64,000 bases of DNA from Selaginella moellendorffii (GCF_000143415.4 NW_003314272.1:295029-359028), one strand, 5' to 3'. Counted from the first letter of the stretch, positions 33,844 to 45,633 are shown. The notes: a model not told the origin generated them from the letters alone. Numbers and translations: made by a program.

Positions 33844-35351
33844 ATCACTAGGGCGTGGTGATGGTTTGGAATATGAGGACACTCATATTTCGGTGGTCAT
33901 GGACTCTCAGTGGGGAGACTGGTTTGGGCACACCGCCAAGCGAGGGATGCCTCGGAGTCGTGATGCACGGTTAGATTGCTTAGTGTGAAAGCTCGGCATA
34001 TCTAACTTGAACGCTTTGGTGCAAGTGGCACCAAGGTCATGGTGAGTGAGATGGGGACATCTAATCTTAGTTGCTAGTTGCTTAGCGGCCATAAGGGCTA
34101 GCTTGGGTGCACCGCCAAGTGTGGGGGATGCCCCCGGGGTTATAGTCAACAACTTGGAGGTCTAGAAAACCAAGTGCCTCTTGGCAACTCTGTTAAGGTG
34201 CCAAAGTGAGATCACTAGGTGATCTTATGGCCAGAAAAGGACAAGGTCCTTGGTTGGCTAAGGAATGAAGTTCCTGGTTCAAAATGTTGAAATTGAACTG
34301 TTTAAGGTGGTGTGGCTTGGTCGTGATAACCAAGTGGGAAGAGCACCTAAGGGAAATAAACTATGTCCGTGCGATGGCATAGTGAGTCCGAGGAAAGTAG
34401 TCTCTATAAAAGACCCATGGGAGGGTCACGAAGTTGGGCCGTGGATAGAGCCCATAGCAGAAGATGCTAAAGAGACGTATTAGGGGTGAACATCCTCCGG
34501 ACTTGGCAAAGAAGAGTTTTTGCTATGGAACCGAAACAATACCTCAAGGAGGGAGGTAGAGATTCAATGTTGCTTGGTGCAACAATGAACGGATAGGAGC
34601 AAAAGATGAGTGGCCAAGATAGGGCCGTGGAATCCCTTGGAAGGAATCCAAGTGACAAAGTTAGGCGAGGAACACTAATGTGTTGGACGCTAACAAGTTG
34701 CGGGAAAGGAAGTGTGTTTCCAAGGAGGGATTCCGAAATGCTCCGATTTGGCGAAAGTGGAAGCTCCAAGGGAGGGAGCGGTAAGGTAGCCAAATGATAG
34801 GGCCATGAACAGCCCTAGCACAAAGTATGATAACTGGAACTTTGGCACGAAATAGAAGAGAGGATGATGGTGCCCTCGAGTAGAGAACTTCCTAGGATGG
34901 GAAGTGGAGTTGCACAAAAGGTGCAAGGCAAGGTGTCGGAGACACCTAGGAAATTGACTCCAAGAAGTCAAAATTCAAAGTTCCAAAGTGCAAAGGTTAT
35001 ATCGATGGAAATTGAGACTACTCGAGAAGGAGTAGTGGGATTGACTTAGAGAAGGGTCTCTAAGAGGTTTAGCGAGAACTAAACCAATAAAAGGAGAGAA
35101 CCACTACATGTGGTCCAATCAGTCTCTAAGTTGGGGAGACTACCCTCCTTAGAGGATAGGCAAGGCATGGTGAGCCTTTGGTGTCAAACCATTGAGGCAT
35201 ATGCAAAAGGCATGGTGAGCCTTCAATGTCAAACCATTGACAAATATTGGCTAGGTGCCAAGGATGGAAATGGTAACACATGCGAGTGTTACTTTACAAA
35301 ATGGTTTACCGTTTGATGAGGACATCGAACTTCGTCTATGGGTGGTGGAGT

Positions 35352-36121
35352 TGTGAGACACAAAATCCCTAGGCCCCAAAGTGGAGCCGGAAAGGGTGCC
35401 ACGTGGTAGTGGCCGAAGCGTGGATACCTGGTGTGGCTCAACGGAACCCGCTCTAAGCCCATGGCTAGAGCACCCAAGGGCAGAAGGTGAGGAGAGTACC
35501 CAGGTGGCTCGCGTAAGGCCACGGTGTTCCGAAATGTTGTCCCAAAGGCCCAGACTGTGGAAAGGAAGAGGAGCAGTCCTTTGGGGTAGTGACCAAGGAC
35601 ACAGTTGTGTGGTGAGGAAGTCCCAGAGGATTGTGGGACTTAGTGGTCAGGCCTGTGGGTCTCGATCCAGTGGCAGTGTTGGCAAACACGACCAGGGGCA
35701 GAAAGGGACTTAGTGGGGACTGACAGAGGGATATTGGGGAAGGCTATTCCCCTTGTCGGTGGGCATCCTATGGATGCTAAGGAGTGGATCTGAGATGACC
35801 ACTCACGGATGGTTTGCCTAGTCTTGGAGAGCCAAGACTGTGATGCAAGTGGTATTGGACTACCAGTGTGGCAAAGGTGATTGGGCATAGCCTTAGCGTA
35901 ACAAGTTGCTATGTCGGTGGTACCTTTGAGTGTCGGTCATGGGATCGGACACGTGGAGCACTTGGACCAAGTGCAAATGTTGAGTGGCATGGATGCCATT
36001 CTTGGGGCTAGCAAGTCCCAAGTCTTGGATTGGACTTATGGAGGTTGTGAATGAGACTTCTCCAAGTGGTCAGAGGTGTGGTTAAGTGACTAAAGTAGAA
36101 TGGAAAATTTAGTCGCTTACA
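35352..36121 (+). mobile_element. 3' LTR of the plus-strand element, internally deleted
   Basis: 770 nt. After GGCCGAAGCG it jumps to TGGATACCTGG, lacking the equivalent of 29588-30688 in the 5' LTR (about 1.1 kb including the whole minisatellite). The ends are intact. Confidence 0.88.
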
Positions 36122-37618
36122 ACTATGCCATAGCATTGACATAGCTCATTTCCCTTAGGTGTTTTTCCCACTTGGTCACCTTGACCAAGCCACACCTTTA
36201 TCAATAGTTCAAATTAACACTTTGAACTAGAAATCATATTCCTTAACCCAAACAAAGACTTTGTCCTTGTTTAGCCACAAGATCACCTAGTGATCTCATC
36301 TTGACCCCTTAATAGGTCTATCAAAAGGAACTAGGTCTTCTAGACCCTTCTAAGTTGTTGACTATGACATTGGGGGCATCCCCCACACTCGGCGGTGCGC
36401 CCAAGCCAGCCCTTTCGGCCAAGGATCCATAGCAACTGAGACTTGGGTGTCCCCATCTCATTCACCACGTCCTTGGTGCCCTTTGCACCAAAGTGTTCAA
36501 GTTAGATATGCCGAGCTTTCACTCTAAGCAATCTAACCGTGCATCACGACTCCGAGGCATCCCTCGCTCGGCGGTGTGCCCAAACCAGTCTCCTCATTGA
36601 GAGTCCATGACCACCGAAATATGAGTGTCCTCATATTCCAAACCATCACCACGCCCTAATGATTTGGGACTCGAACCCAAGCACTAGAGGGTCGGGACTC
36701 GAACCCAACCTCCGTATATGCATCTACGGACGGCATCACCCTAGATGCCTGGCGTGACTCCCCACGCCGGTGCACCAACTTATACTTAAAGCGTGCTATA
36801 GATCACAGCTTAGGAACCTAGTTCCTCCACACTGCCAAGTCCTCTCACTTGACAAGTCTGTGATCATGTATGGACTCCTCCATGCTTGGCCCCATGGCCC
36901 ACCCTTTTTGAAGTTATCACCTTCAACTAGGGTATTTGTTCCCCTGACTTGCCAATCTCGCTTTGGCAAGTCCTCTGACCACTGTAACATGGTTCCTGCA
37001 CAAGCATGAAAGCCCTTGATCATCGACTTTCGTTCAAAGCCCTCTCTTTGAACACTTGGGACCTACTTCCCTAACCTTGATAGCCTTGCCTCATGGCAAG
37101 CTTCAAGACCATGCTTCTGCTGTGTCACTCTGATTTCGCGCGTTCTTTGAACCATTTACGCTTGGCCTTTCTAGGTACTAAACTACCTAGAATCATCTTT
37201 GGGAACCTTGAAGGAACTCTGTCCCTTAGCTTGCTAAGACCTCCCTTTTTGCAAGCTTTCCAATTACCATATAGTCTAACATGGACAATTCCATATTTTA
37301 GACTCTCCATGGCATCATGGTTGCTAGCAGCAACACCCTCAAGCCCCCATTTGATTCTCCACTCCCAGCTGGCATAACCAACCTTGGTTATGCCCTTCGA
37401 TTCCTATGGTTTGGTTCTACCCCAATACTTCTTGCTTTTGGCTTCACTCCTTTCCTTCGGTCATTCTCCTCCAGACCAGGAGGATAGCTTTGCACTTTCT
37501 ATCATGCCTTAGCAAGTATTCTTAGGGATGAACCTACCCGATAGCCTAGGGAGTGGTTCCTCAATCCAGGTATGCTCACCCTATAATCCCACACACCGGG
37601 ATTATGTTGTTGCTTATG
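36122..37618 (-). mobile_element. Internal region of the minus-strand host element, part 2 (truncated)
   Basis: Continues the sequence interrupted at 29518, starting with the second ACTAT. It includes a minus-strand copy of the hairpin chain (36664-36772). It stops abruptly after TTGTTGCTTATG, where the intact copies continue for another 1.5 kb to the primer site and 5' LTR. The 5' end of this copy is lost. Confidence 0.8.
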
Positions 37619-38234
37619 AAGCTCTATTTCGTTAAAGTGGGATTTATTCAGTAAAATGGGACTAGGTACAAATTTTCAAGTATTTGAAAATGACGTGAAA
37701 TTATATGTTTTTTGTCCAGGGGCTAGACATATCTGGGGCATGGTGACTAGCGCGGTGACTTTGTGTCCAGACTGAGTCCATCTGGTTGTATAATAAATCT
37801 CATTGTCAAGGTGAACAAGCCGAATCTGAAGCTAAAGAAGAGCGATGGCATGCGCACACACACTATTTGTTTGTTCATTGAGCGTGTGGTGAGCTTTCCA
37901 AGATGAACGTCATTCCTATTAGCCAGACATATAACTTAATGGTGAGAACATTTAGATATTATTCAATGTTATCTTTTTCTAACGAATCTAATTGTGAAGG
38001 TGTAGCAAGAGGCATTGCTAGTCTGGAGAAGTCATTTAACTCATTTGACCCTTAGTGTATTTTCATGAAACTAAATAACATTCATATTATTAAGGAATTT
38101 CTCTAGTACCTTTTTTTTACGACATAGAGGCTTGCATTTCTTTCAAAGGTGATTTAGTAAAAGGCCTGAGGGCACATGCCATTCTATTTCTCAGACCGGT
38201 ATTAAGATATACTAGTGCAAAGGGCCACATGCCA
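37619..38234. other. Junction region with an inverted copy of a DUF7869-gene tail
   Basis: At 37806-37855 the plus strand carries CAAG|GTGAACAAGCCGAATC, reading GEQAESEAKEER. This is a diverged, inverted counterpart of the last exon of the neighbouring minus-strand gene (GEQSESESEEA). It suggests a remnant of a second, oppositely oriented copy. The rest is unassigned. Confidence 0.5.
38163..38183. repeat. Short palindromic repeat copy (imperfect)
   Basis: GGCCTGAGGGCACATGCCAT, followed by TCTATTTCTCAG, a pyrimidine-rich acceptor-like run. It lies beyond the stop codon of the DUF7869-like gene. Confidence 0.55.
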
Positions 38235-41200
38235 TCACGCCTCCTCTGATTCAGATTCGGATTGTTCACCTTGAAATAAAATACATTAGAAACTTAGTAA
38301 AGGAATATTAATGAATCTCACCTTGAACCCGGGTTATGAATGCTCTTGCTGCATCTCTTGCATGGTCTGGCAAGGTGATGGTGGCACTCTGCTTTCGCAT
38401 CCAACCATGCACAACATTATCCACCGATATGCTCATGCTGGGATCCCTTGGATTCAGCACCCATCTCTTTTCTAGGCAATCCTTCGTATATCCGGAACTT
38501 GGCTTGAACCACTCCACAGTTACATTGAAGGAGTTAGTTTCTGCGTCCTCCTCTGCATCAGTGATGCAGCGCCCCACCCATATCATTTGTTTTTTATTAC
38601 TGGGTCTGACAAGCACGACCATTCCTTTGCAGACCTGAACTGGATTGAATGCTGAATCCGGCTTCTTGTTCCTCGGCCCACAATAGTGATCCTCAACATC
38701 GTTATCTGTCATTGCATTTCCAGAGGACATTGTTCCGCTACTATCTGGTGCTCTGGGTTCTGGCCAAAAGGACTCTTCCAATTCTTCATATACAACCGGC
38801 CCATTTTGGATAGCAGATATAATCTTCTCCCAGTATTCGAGCAAAGGCTTGCACCTCTTAAAATAGGATTCTCCACCAAACACCAACCCCCTCTTCCAGA
38901 AGGCAATATGCTATCTAATCCCGGCCACTATACTTTCCTGGTCTTTGAGTCCATCCGGGTGCATCGGCCGTGGGGAACCCTGAGGAATCATAGGTTCCCC
39001 AGTTATGGGATCTCTCTTGAAGAGTTCAATGCCATCCACTGGCAGCCACACTGTGTCCCATTCTCTCATCTTGTACCTCATCACTGGAGCACCGTCACGC
39101 ATGCTGAAATGAAACTGAAGAGGCTTGGAGTGGCCAATCAGCGTTTCGGATCCATCCCTGATGTAGCCTCTTACAAACCCCTTAAAGTCTGGAACCTCTG
39201 TCACAAGTGCAGCTTCAACAGTGCCTTTGATGCAATTTTGGAATTCATCGTAGAGTTGTGGGAGGGTGAGGACATTGGATCGCCGGAGGGACTCTGCCAG
39301 GTGACTGAACATGGCATCGACGTTTTCATGAGTGTGCCCAACCATGAGAAAGCCAAGTGTAACCGTTTCAAATATGCCTTTGGCAACAAGCATCGCCAAG
39401 TACGCAAAGACGTACATGTTTTTGTTCTCATTGCCAGCATTGTCTGTTTGGAGCAGAAGATGGGGTGGAAGGCCACATTGGCTGCAAGAACTTCCTTGAG
39501 ATTCTACTTCGTTTGGATGAGGCTGTGCATTCACCGGGCGACCAGCCTCGTCGGAATGGCATGAGGCCTCATGTGATAACCCTACAATCTGACGGCCAAC
39601 ATATTCACTGGGATGGCATGGGGCCCCACGTGATACTGCAAGCCTTTGCTCCTCCTCCAGCTGAACCCTGTATGGGGTTCGATCGACAAGGGCCTTATGC
39701 AAGGGTTGGCCGTTCAGCTCAGTCTGCGCACTTTGCAGAGACCTTAAGTGTTTTGCTAGGGACGCAATCATCATGTTTGCACCCCCGCCACCCCATAGAG
39801 GTACAAAGAAGTTCCCATAGTTCTGGGCACCATGCCCATGAGCGATTATGCCAAACAGAGACACAGGCAGCTGCATGGATGAAGAGATTGCCTTGGGGGC
39901 AGGATTGAGTCGAGGTAAGCACGTCTTTTTCTGGTCCATTTTGTCGTGGATGATGCAGAGGTAAGAGTCAGGTCTCTCCATGGAGAGAATCCTGTTATGA
40001 TAATATGCAGTCCTGCAGCTTCTCTGCTCGATGTTGTGGTCGAGCCGCCTTCTAACCAACGTCTCTCGCTCTTGAGCGCTACAAGAATTCTTCGACAAAG
40101 CCATTTTGATAGCAGTGCACTCGTCACACTTTGAAAAGCTGGAGTACTTTCCTATACTCACATCCCTAAACCTGTTGCTCCACAATCTACTAAATCTAGA
40201 TTGGCTCAGCTTCCTGTAGCCATTACTCTGGAGTTCCCGATTCACATCTTCCAATATGGCCCCTTTGGTATACATGGAAGGGAGAACTCGTTGGGTGTCT
40301 CGTGTTCCATCTTCCAAGAGGCGGGTTTTATGTGGTTGCTGCTCGCTACATGTGTCGACAAACCTCTTGAAGATTGCCTCTCCATATACAACATGACCCC
40401 TGGTTTTGTGCGTACCGTCGTTCCCATGGACTGCCTGTTGAACCCTTTGTTCCTCGAACTCAGTTTTGATTTTGTAGAATGTGCTTCGAGGGACTCCATA
40501 AATGATTCTCCATGCCTTCATGCAGACCAAACCCCTCTGGAAGACCATGCCCCCCACCTGATGTTCTGAAGCATCAACAGATGACCGTAATGCCTCATAC
40601 ACAAAATTGCGAGCTGCCTTCCAGGACAATGTCTTGTATCTTGCTCTCTCCTCTTCAATAGCATCCCAATCAGCATGTTGCCAGCACCTCCTCTTGCAAC
40701 AAGCAACTGTCGAGACCATTCGAACCTCCATCGCCATTTTCTGCCTTTTCGGTTCGTTGCTCAGATCCCTTTGGCTGTGCTGTAGGAAGGTGTACTTTCT
40801 TTTCCCATGAAGAGATGTTCTGTCATCAGTTGTAGTGGTGTTTGATTGTGAATCTTTCACATTCTCAAACACTAAATGCCTCAATTTCCACCGCACAATG
40901 CTTCCAATAGTCAGACTGTTTTCTTCTGTGTCAACAACCTCTAAAATCGCAACTCCAATATCATCCCAGCCCAATTCTTGATTAGCAACCGCATCTCTTG
41001 GATCGACAACTGTGGCTAAGCCCTCAGCTACCACCTCCCCCTCGGGGTTGTTTAGAAACACCTTTGCCTGAATCCGTGTAGCACGGTTCTTAAGATCCAC
41101 GGAGGGAACATGCGTCGCACTTGCGCTGTCCCCAACATCTGCTTTCTTCTGCAGATTTTTCAAGGCAACAACAACATTTATCCCGACGACAATCTCGTTC

Positions 41201-41371
41201 AATAGCGACCACATTCCCATCGAAGACAGTCTCTACTGATACAGCAGCATTGCCTTCCCCAAGCCTTTGACAGTGTATAACAAAGTTCCGATCCATAGAC
41301 ACAAGGGTCTCTTTTGCAACTCTCTTCCCACCATTCAAAATGTAAACCTTTTCCCCAACCCTGAAGGCCAT
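38235..41371 (-). pseudogene. DUF7869-like / DDE-transposase-like gene, interrupted
   Basis: Reads leftward from ATG 41371 (MAFRVGEKVYILNGGKRVAK). About 50 codons later the frame must shift by one, near 41200-41220, into the 769-codon frame ending 38911. That TAG is a single in-frame stop; the same frame continues (HIAFWKRGLVFGGES) to a donor at 38321, and the last exon 38235-38269 adds an acidic tail (GEQSESESEEA). Total is about 1000 residues. Features: a Cys pair region (CCKRRCWQHADW), an HTH-like segment (VNRELQSNGYRKLSQSRFSR), and then IHDKMDQKKT, QTDNAGNENKN and GFLMVGHTHENVDAMFSHL. This order of acidic motifs is typical of DUF7869-type proteins thought to derive from DDE transposases. 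It is divergent from the large plus-strand gene. Confidence 0.65.
39555..39634. repeat. Two palindromic repeat copies inside the DUF7869-like coding exon
   Basis: AATGGCATGAGGCCTCATGT (39555-39574) and ATGGCATGGGGCCCCACGTG (39613-39632) lie 35 nt apart. In the gene's frame they encode the related peptides EASCHSDE and GAPCHPSE, so the copies are translated without breaking the frame. Confidence 0.8.
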
Positions 41372-41444
41372 TCTGAAAGTGCAGAAAAGAAGTTAAGACC
41401 ATACAAAAAATGATTGGAGAATGGCCTAAATCATAACATACCAA

Positions 41445-41636
41445 ATAGCATGAGGCCACATGCCATTATTCAAACATGCTATTGACACCCACGTGAAATT
41501 TCGCATTCACAAAATTGGCATGAGGCCTCATGCCATCTTGATATACACACAGCTGCAGGCAAGTAAAAACATACATGACAATACGCTAGCCATGAAATTG
41601 CAAGGGCCCAAGATGGCATATGGCCTCATGCCATTT
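41445..41636. repeat. Three palindromic repeat copies upstream of the DUF7869-like gene
   Basis: Copies at 41445-41468 (GCATGAGGCCACATGCCATT), 41516-41538 (TTGGCATGAGGCCTCATGCC) and 41611-41636 (GGCATATGGCCTCATGCC). The middle one is the most perfect palindrome in the window. They occupy the likely promoter/leader of the minus-strand gene. Confidence 0.85.
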
Positions 41637-41711
41637 CTAAATGTGGTCCTAAACCATTCCATGGTGAACATACCAGGAAGCACAAGTGCCGAATATCAAG
41701 AGGAAGCGGTA

Positions 41712-41860
41712 GCCACACCAAAGACAGTGCCGCTCGCAACACCGCAACTACTCGTAGCGCCGCTCGCAACACCGCAACTGCTCGTAGCGCCGCTCGCACA
41801 AACTGCCACTCGCATAAACTGCCGCTCGCAATGGCGCTTGCAATGCCGCAACCGCTTGTA
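41712..41860 (+). repeat. Short GC-rich tandem repeat
   Basis: Units around CGCCGCTCGCAACACCGCAA-CT(A/G)CTCGTAG recur two to three times and then degenerate into CGCTCGCA-type units. Confidence 0.8.
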
Positions 41861-42224
41861 GACGCATAAACCACAGCTCACAATGCCGCTTACACAAGCA
41901 GCACTCACTGCGCTCAGCGGAACCAAGAACACGGCGCACAAAAATGATAGACCTAGGAATGAGTTCGAGAATTCAAAAATAACACACGCTTGAACGACAT
42001 ATCAAATCCTCTGACAAACCAGATCTTATGATTCCTCTGACAAATTTCAAACTGAGTAGCTTCTAGACTTTGCTGTCGGAGGTTGAACTTTGTCACATCA
42101 TGTCCTTGCCTCGATCCAGCTGTGCCATGTAAGTGATTCGAACTTTGCCATGCCATGTCAGCGATCTGCGCCAAGATTATTCGCCGTGTAAAGGAATAAT
42201 TATGCTGTGTGTGTACGTCCATTT

Positions 42225-42250
42225 ATGGCAATATAAGGCCACACGCCATT
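42225..42250. repeat. Palindromic repeat copy (imperfect), spacer
   Basis: ATGGCAATATAAGGCCACACGCCATT (split arms) is followed by a block also found after the copy at 43145, so repeat and flank were duplicated together. Confidence 0.65.
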
Positions 42251-42647
42251 CAAAGAATAATGCTAGTCGAGCATTTTTTGGTGCATTTTTGGGTTCAAAA
42301 TTGCATGAGCCCACACACTATAAAGTTTACCTGTACCAAAAATAGAAACAGCTTTATTTACTTGGGAATTTAAGTGGTTGAGGCGTACAAACACATGCCC
42401 TACTTACATTCATTTGGTTGCTTAAAATTCAAAAATATTATAAACCTTTCTTTTTGCATTTTCAATGTTTTCAATTATGGTTTTTGATTTTCGCAGGACC
42501 AGCCTAGTAATCTATTTGCATCCCGTCATGTTTATAGCTAGCTTTCATTTGTCCCCTTCGCTGGCCTGAGATACATCTGCTCGGAATCTGCCTCTTACAG
42601 CATTTGCCCAGAAAGGGCATCTTTCTTCACGCAGCATTTGCCACATG

Positions 42648-42672
42648 TTTAGGGTTAGGGTTTAGGGTTTAG
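42648..42672 (+). repeat. Telomere-like tract (TTTAGGG)n
   Basis: TTTAGGG-TTAGGG-TTTAGGG-TTTAG. It is short and internal. In plant promoters, telo-box elements (AAACCCTAA on the other strand) have a regulatory role, which fits a divergent promoter. Confidence 0.75.
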
Positions 42673-43144
42673 CAATTCAGTAGCTTGATAAACATGCAAA
42701 TACAGAACTTGATGCAAAATCCTTTGATATGTCACAATGCCCCTAGGACCATAAACACATTTCAATAGAGAGGGTCCTTTCATTTCATAACTCCTTACGT
42801 AGATCTTGGTGAAACCAGAGTTAGTGAAGTTGGTTTCTTGTGATCCCGCATCTGATTGTGATGTCCCTTTGCAGTGTCAATGGAAAGGTCAATGCACACC
42901 AAACTGTAGAATCTTGGAGCAAAATAACAGTCGGATCTATGGCAAATGCCTCTGAAACATTGTAAGGCTCGTGTGGTCTCATGTGGTGTCCGATCGAGAT
43001 GCTTCTTTGCAGGGTCATCAAGAAGGACATTGTATACCATTCTGTAAAATCTAGTTGCGATCTATCAGTTGGATCTCCAGGAAACTCAAAACAATCTCGC
43101 GCGTGTCAGAATATTCTAGGAATATACTCCTATGTGCTCCTGAA

Positions 43145-43168
43145 AATGGCATGCGGCCCCACGCCATT
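43145..43168. repeat. Palindromic repeat copy, spacer
   Basis: AATGGCATGCGGCCCCACGC followed by CATT; both arms are intact. Confidence 0.8.
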
Positions 43169-43554
43169 CAAGAGATAATGCCAGATGACGCCGAGCATTT
43201 TTTGGTGCATTTTTTGGGATCAAAATTGCATGAGCCCACACGCTTGAACGTCACATCAAATCCTCTGACAATTTATTTAGCTGAACATCTGGCATTTTTG
43301 GAAATACAAGATGCTTTGGAATATCCAATCATGCATGGTATAAATATAGCGAGGGTATTAAATGATATCCCAATCATGATCTTTCTTTTGGATTTCGCGT
43401 GCATGCAGTCCGAGGAATGATGACGTTGCGGATTTCTTTTGGATTTCACGCATGCGCGCGCCGATCCAGAAATTAATGGTGGCGCCCAAGTCCGAGGAAT
43501 GACGACGTGGCGGGATTACCAACCGTCGTGACATTTCGCGCGTGTGAGGTTAGG

Positions 43555-43700
43555 TTTTGCATTTTGCTTTGTACTCGCGCTCGCACACTCGCGCTCGCAT
43601 CGCGCTCCCACTTCTCTACAGGTTTCTCGTGTGCATCGGCGTCCACTCGCGCTTGCATCACACTCGCGCTCGCATCGCGCTCGTGTGCATTGGCGTCCAC
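43555..43700 (+). repeat. Degenerate GC-rich tandem repeat
   Basis: ACTCGCGCTCGCA / TCGCGCTC units alternate with GTGTGCAT(C/T)GGCGTCCACT. They lie in the probable promoter of the large plus-strand gene. Confidence 0.75.
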
Positions 43701-43902
43701 TTCAAGACACACCCAGTTTGTAACTTCGCCGCCAACTCCGCCGCCCACTCCGCCACCCACACGCAGCCCACTTGGCGTCCCGGGAGATTTCAGCGCCACT
43801 CTCCAACTATAAGTGGCAGAGTAGCCTTGCTGCTACGATCCGCTGCACACACAGTGCACATTCGCCAGCGAGTCCGGTTGTCACGCCTCCATTCGGCTTC
43901 AA

Positions 43903-43905
43903 ATG
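43903..43905 (+). pseudogene. Probable start-codon exon of the large ParB-like/HAD gene (exon 1)
   Basis: ATG is followed immediately by a strong donor (ATG|GTAAGT). Splicing to the acceptor at 59145 (TTTCTGAACAG|GCG) yields M-ARNCVLLPATVNVD in phase 0. The 15-kb LTR block now lies inside this intron; without it the intron would be about 240 nt. The upstream extent of exon 1 is unknown, and an alternative start within exon 2 is possible. Confidence 0.45.
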
Positions 43906-43929
43906 GTAAGTCTTTTAGGCCAAGTAGAA

Positions 43930-43945
43930 AATGGCATGAGGCCAC
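43930..43945. repeat. Left half of a palindromic repeat split by the LTR block
   Basis: AATGGCATGAGGCCAC stops at the LTR end. On the far side (58942) ACCACATACCATT continues it, so the pre-insertion motif was AATGGCATGAG-GCCAC-ATACCATT, with GCCAC as the target site. Confidence 0.8.
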
Positions 43946-45633
43946 TGTAAGCGACTAAATTTTCCATTCTACTTTAGTCACTTAACCACACCTTCGACCC
44001 CTTGGAGGAGTCTTATTCACAACCTCCATCAGTCCAATTCAGGACTTGGGACTTGCTAGCCCCAAGAATGGCATCCCTGCCACTCAACACTTGCACCTGG
44101 TCCAAGTGCTCCACGTGTCCGGTCCCAAGACCGACACCCAAAGGTACCACTGACATCTCGGCCCATTACGCTAAGGCCAAGCCCATTCACCTTTGCTGCA
44201 CTAGTGGTCCAACACCACTTGCATCACCACCTCGTCTCTCCAAGACTGGGCCATGTGTCCACAAGTGGTCATCCTAGATCCACTCCTTAGCATCCTTAGG
44301 ATGCCCATAGACCTGGGGAATCGCCTTCCCCAAAGTCCCTTTGTCAGTTCCTACCAAGTCCCTTTCTGCCCCTGGCCGTGTTTGCCAACACTGCCACTGG
44401 ATCGAGGCCCACAGGCCCGACCACTAAGTCCCACGGTCCTCTGGGACTTCCTCACCACACGACTGTGTCCTTGGTCACTACCCCAGAGGACTGCTCCTCT
44501 TCCTTTCCACAGTCTGGGCCTTTGGGACGACATTTCGGAACACCGTGGCCTTACGCGAGCCACCTGGGTACTCTCCCCACCTATCGCCTTTAGGTGCTCT
44601 AGCCATGGGCTTAGAGCGAGGTTCCGTTGAGCCACGCCTGGTATCCAAGTAGGTAGTGCCACCCACACTTGGACTGGGAGCATCGGCCAGTCGATCTCCC
44701 GGGGGAACTAGAGCCGGCTCTTGAACACTTCACCAAGCTACCCCGCTTGTCGGTCCGTATTCACTCTAGTCTTGGACTTCCCAGTGGTCAGTTCATCACC
44801 CAACACTGGGTCTGGCCTTCCTGGGCCAAACTGGCCTTTCCTGGCCAAACTGGCTCCACTGCAGTCCTCCCCCTACGATACTTTTGGAGCTCACCAAACC
44901 CCCCAGGGTCTGGGAGACGAACGCTTTGGGCTTTCACCCTCTCAGGCTCCGGACTCGGACTTGGACTCGGACTCGGACTCGGACTCGGATTCGGACTCGG
45001 ACTCGGCCTCGGGCTCGGTCTCGGCCTCGGCCTCGGTCTCGGTCTCGGTCCCGATCTCGGTCTCGGTCTCGGTCCCGGTCTCGGTCCCGGTCTCGGTCTC
45101 GACTTCGGACTCCATCTCGGACTCCATCTCGGACTCCATCTCGGACTCCATCTCGGACTCCATCTCGGGTCCATCTCGGACTCCATCTCGGACTCCATCT
45201 CGGGTCCATCTCGGACTCCATCTCGGACTCCATTTCGGGTCCATCTCGGGTCCACCTCGGACTCCATCTCGGACTCCATCTCGGACTCCATCTCGGGTCC
45301 ATCTCGGACTCCACTTCGGACTCCAACTCGGGTCCATCTCGGGTCTACCTCGGACTCCACTTCGGACTCCATCTCGGACTCCATCTCGGGTCCATCTCGG
45401 ACACTCCCACATGTCATGTGTTGGTCCTTTTGGGTCTCTTTTTGGAGCCTCGCCTTTTGCTCGCTTCGTGCTTGTTCCTCGAGCACTTCGTTGGGAGTTC
45501 CACTCCCGCTCTTGACTTTTCAAGTCGGAGCTTTTGGTCCAAACGTGTTACGCTCGTTTGGCTCTCGCTTCGGCCACTACCATGTGGCGCCCTTCCGGCT
45601 CCACTTTGGGGCCTAGGGATTTTGTGTCTCACA
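43946..45633 (-). mobile_element. LTR 1 (outer type)
   Basis: 1688 nt, TG...CA on the minus strand, with minisatellite at about 44951-45400. Confidence 0.88.
44951..45400. repeat. LTR minisatellite array
   Basis: Starts with 6-bp GGACTC and GGTCTC units, then five consecutive GGACTCCATCTC units and mixed 11/12-bp units. Confidence 0.9.

Larger units (their letters stand above)
31390..35351 (+). mobile_element. Internal region of the plus-strand element, non-coding
   Basis: About 4 kb without retroviral-type domains. The sequence is well conserved with the internal regions at 45634-49544 and 51578-55631 despite no coding capacity. It includes the hairpin chain at 33739-33843. Confidence 0.8.
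29519..36121 (+). mobile_element. Complete non-autonomous LTR retrotransposon (LARD-like), plus strand, nested
   Basis: LTRs at 29519-31389 and 35352-36121 bracket a 3962-nt internal region. The element has TG...CA ends, an exact 5-bp target-site duplication (ACTAT) and a primer-binding site. No open frame resembling gag, protease, RT or integrase is present: internal frames are all under about 110 codons and also occur as matching short frames in the other copies. It therefore must be mobilised in trans. It sits inside a minus-strand relative of the same family. The matching parts of its two LTRs differ at about nine sites in 700 nt by eye, so insertion is fairly recent. Confidence 0.88.
41861..43902. 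other. Divergent intergenic spacer between the two element genes
   Basis: About 2 kb separating the minus-strand gene from the large plus-strand gene. It contains palindromic repeats, a telomere-like tract, GC-rich tandem repeats and internal duplications. For example, GAGCATTTTTTGGTGCATTT recurs at about 42267 and 43195, and CGCTTGAACG(A/T)CA(T/C)ATCAAA at about 41989 and 43240. No gene is supported. Confidence 0.6.

Noticed and set aside
42648-42672. Proximity to a chromosome end because of TTTAGGG units.
   Set aside because: The tract is only about 25 nt and is flanked by unrelated sequence and genes.
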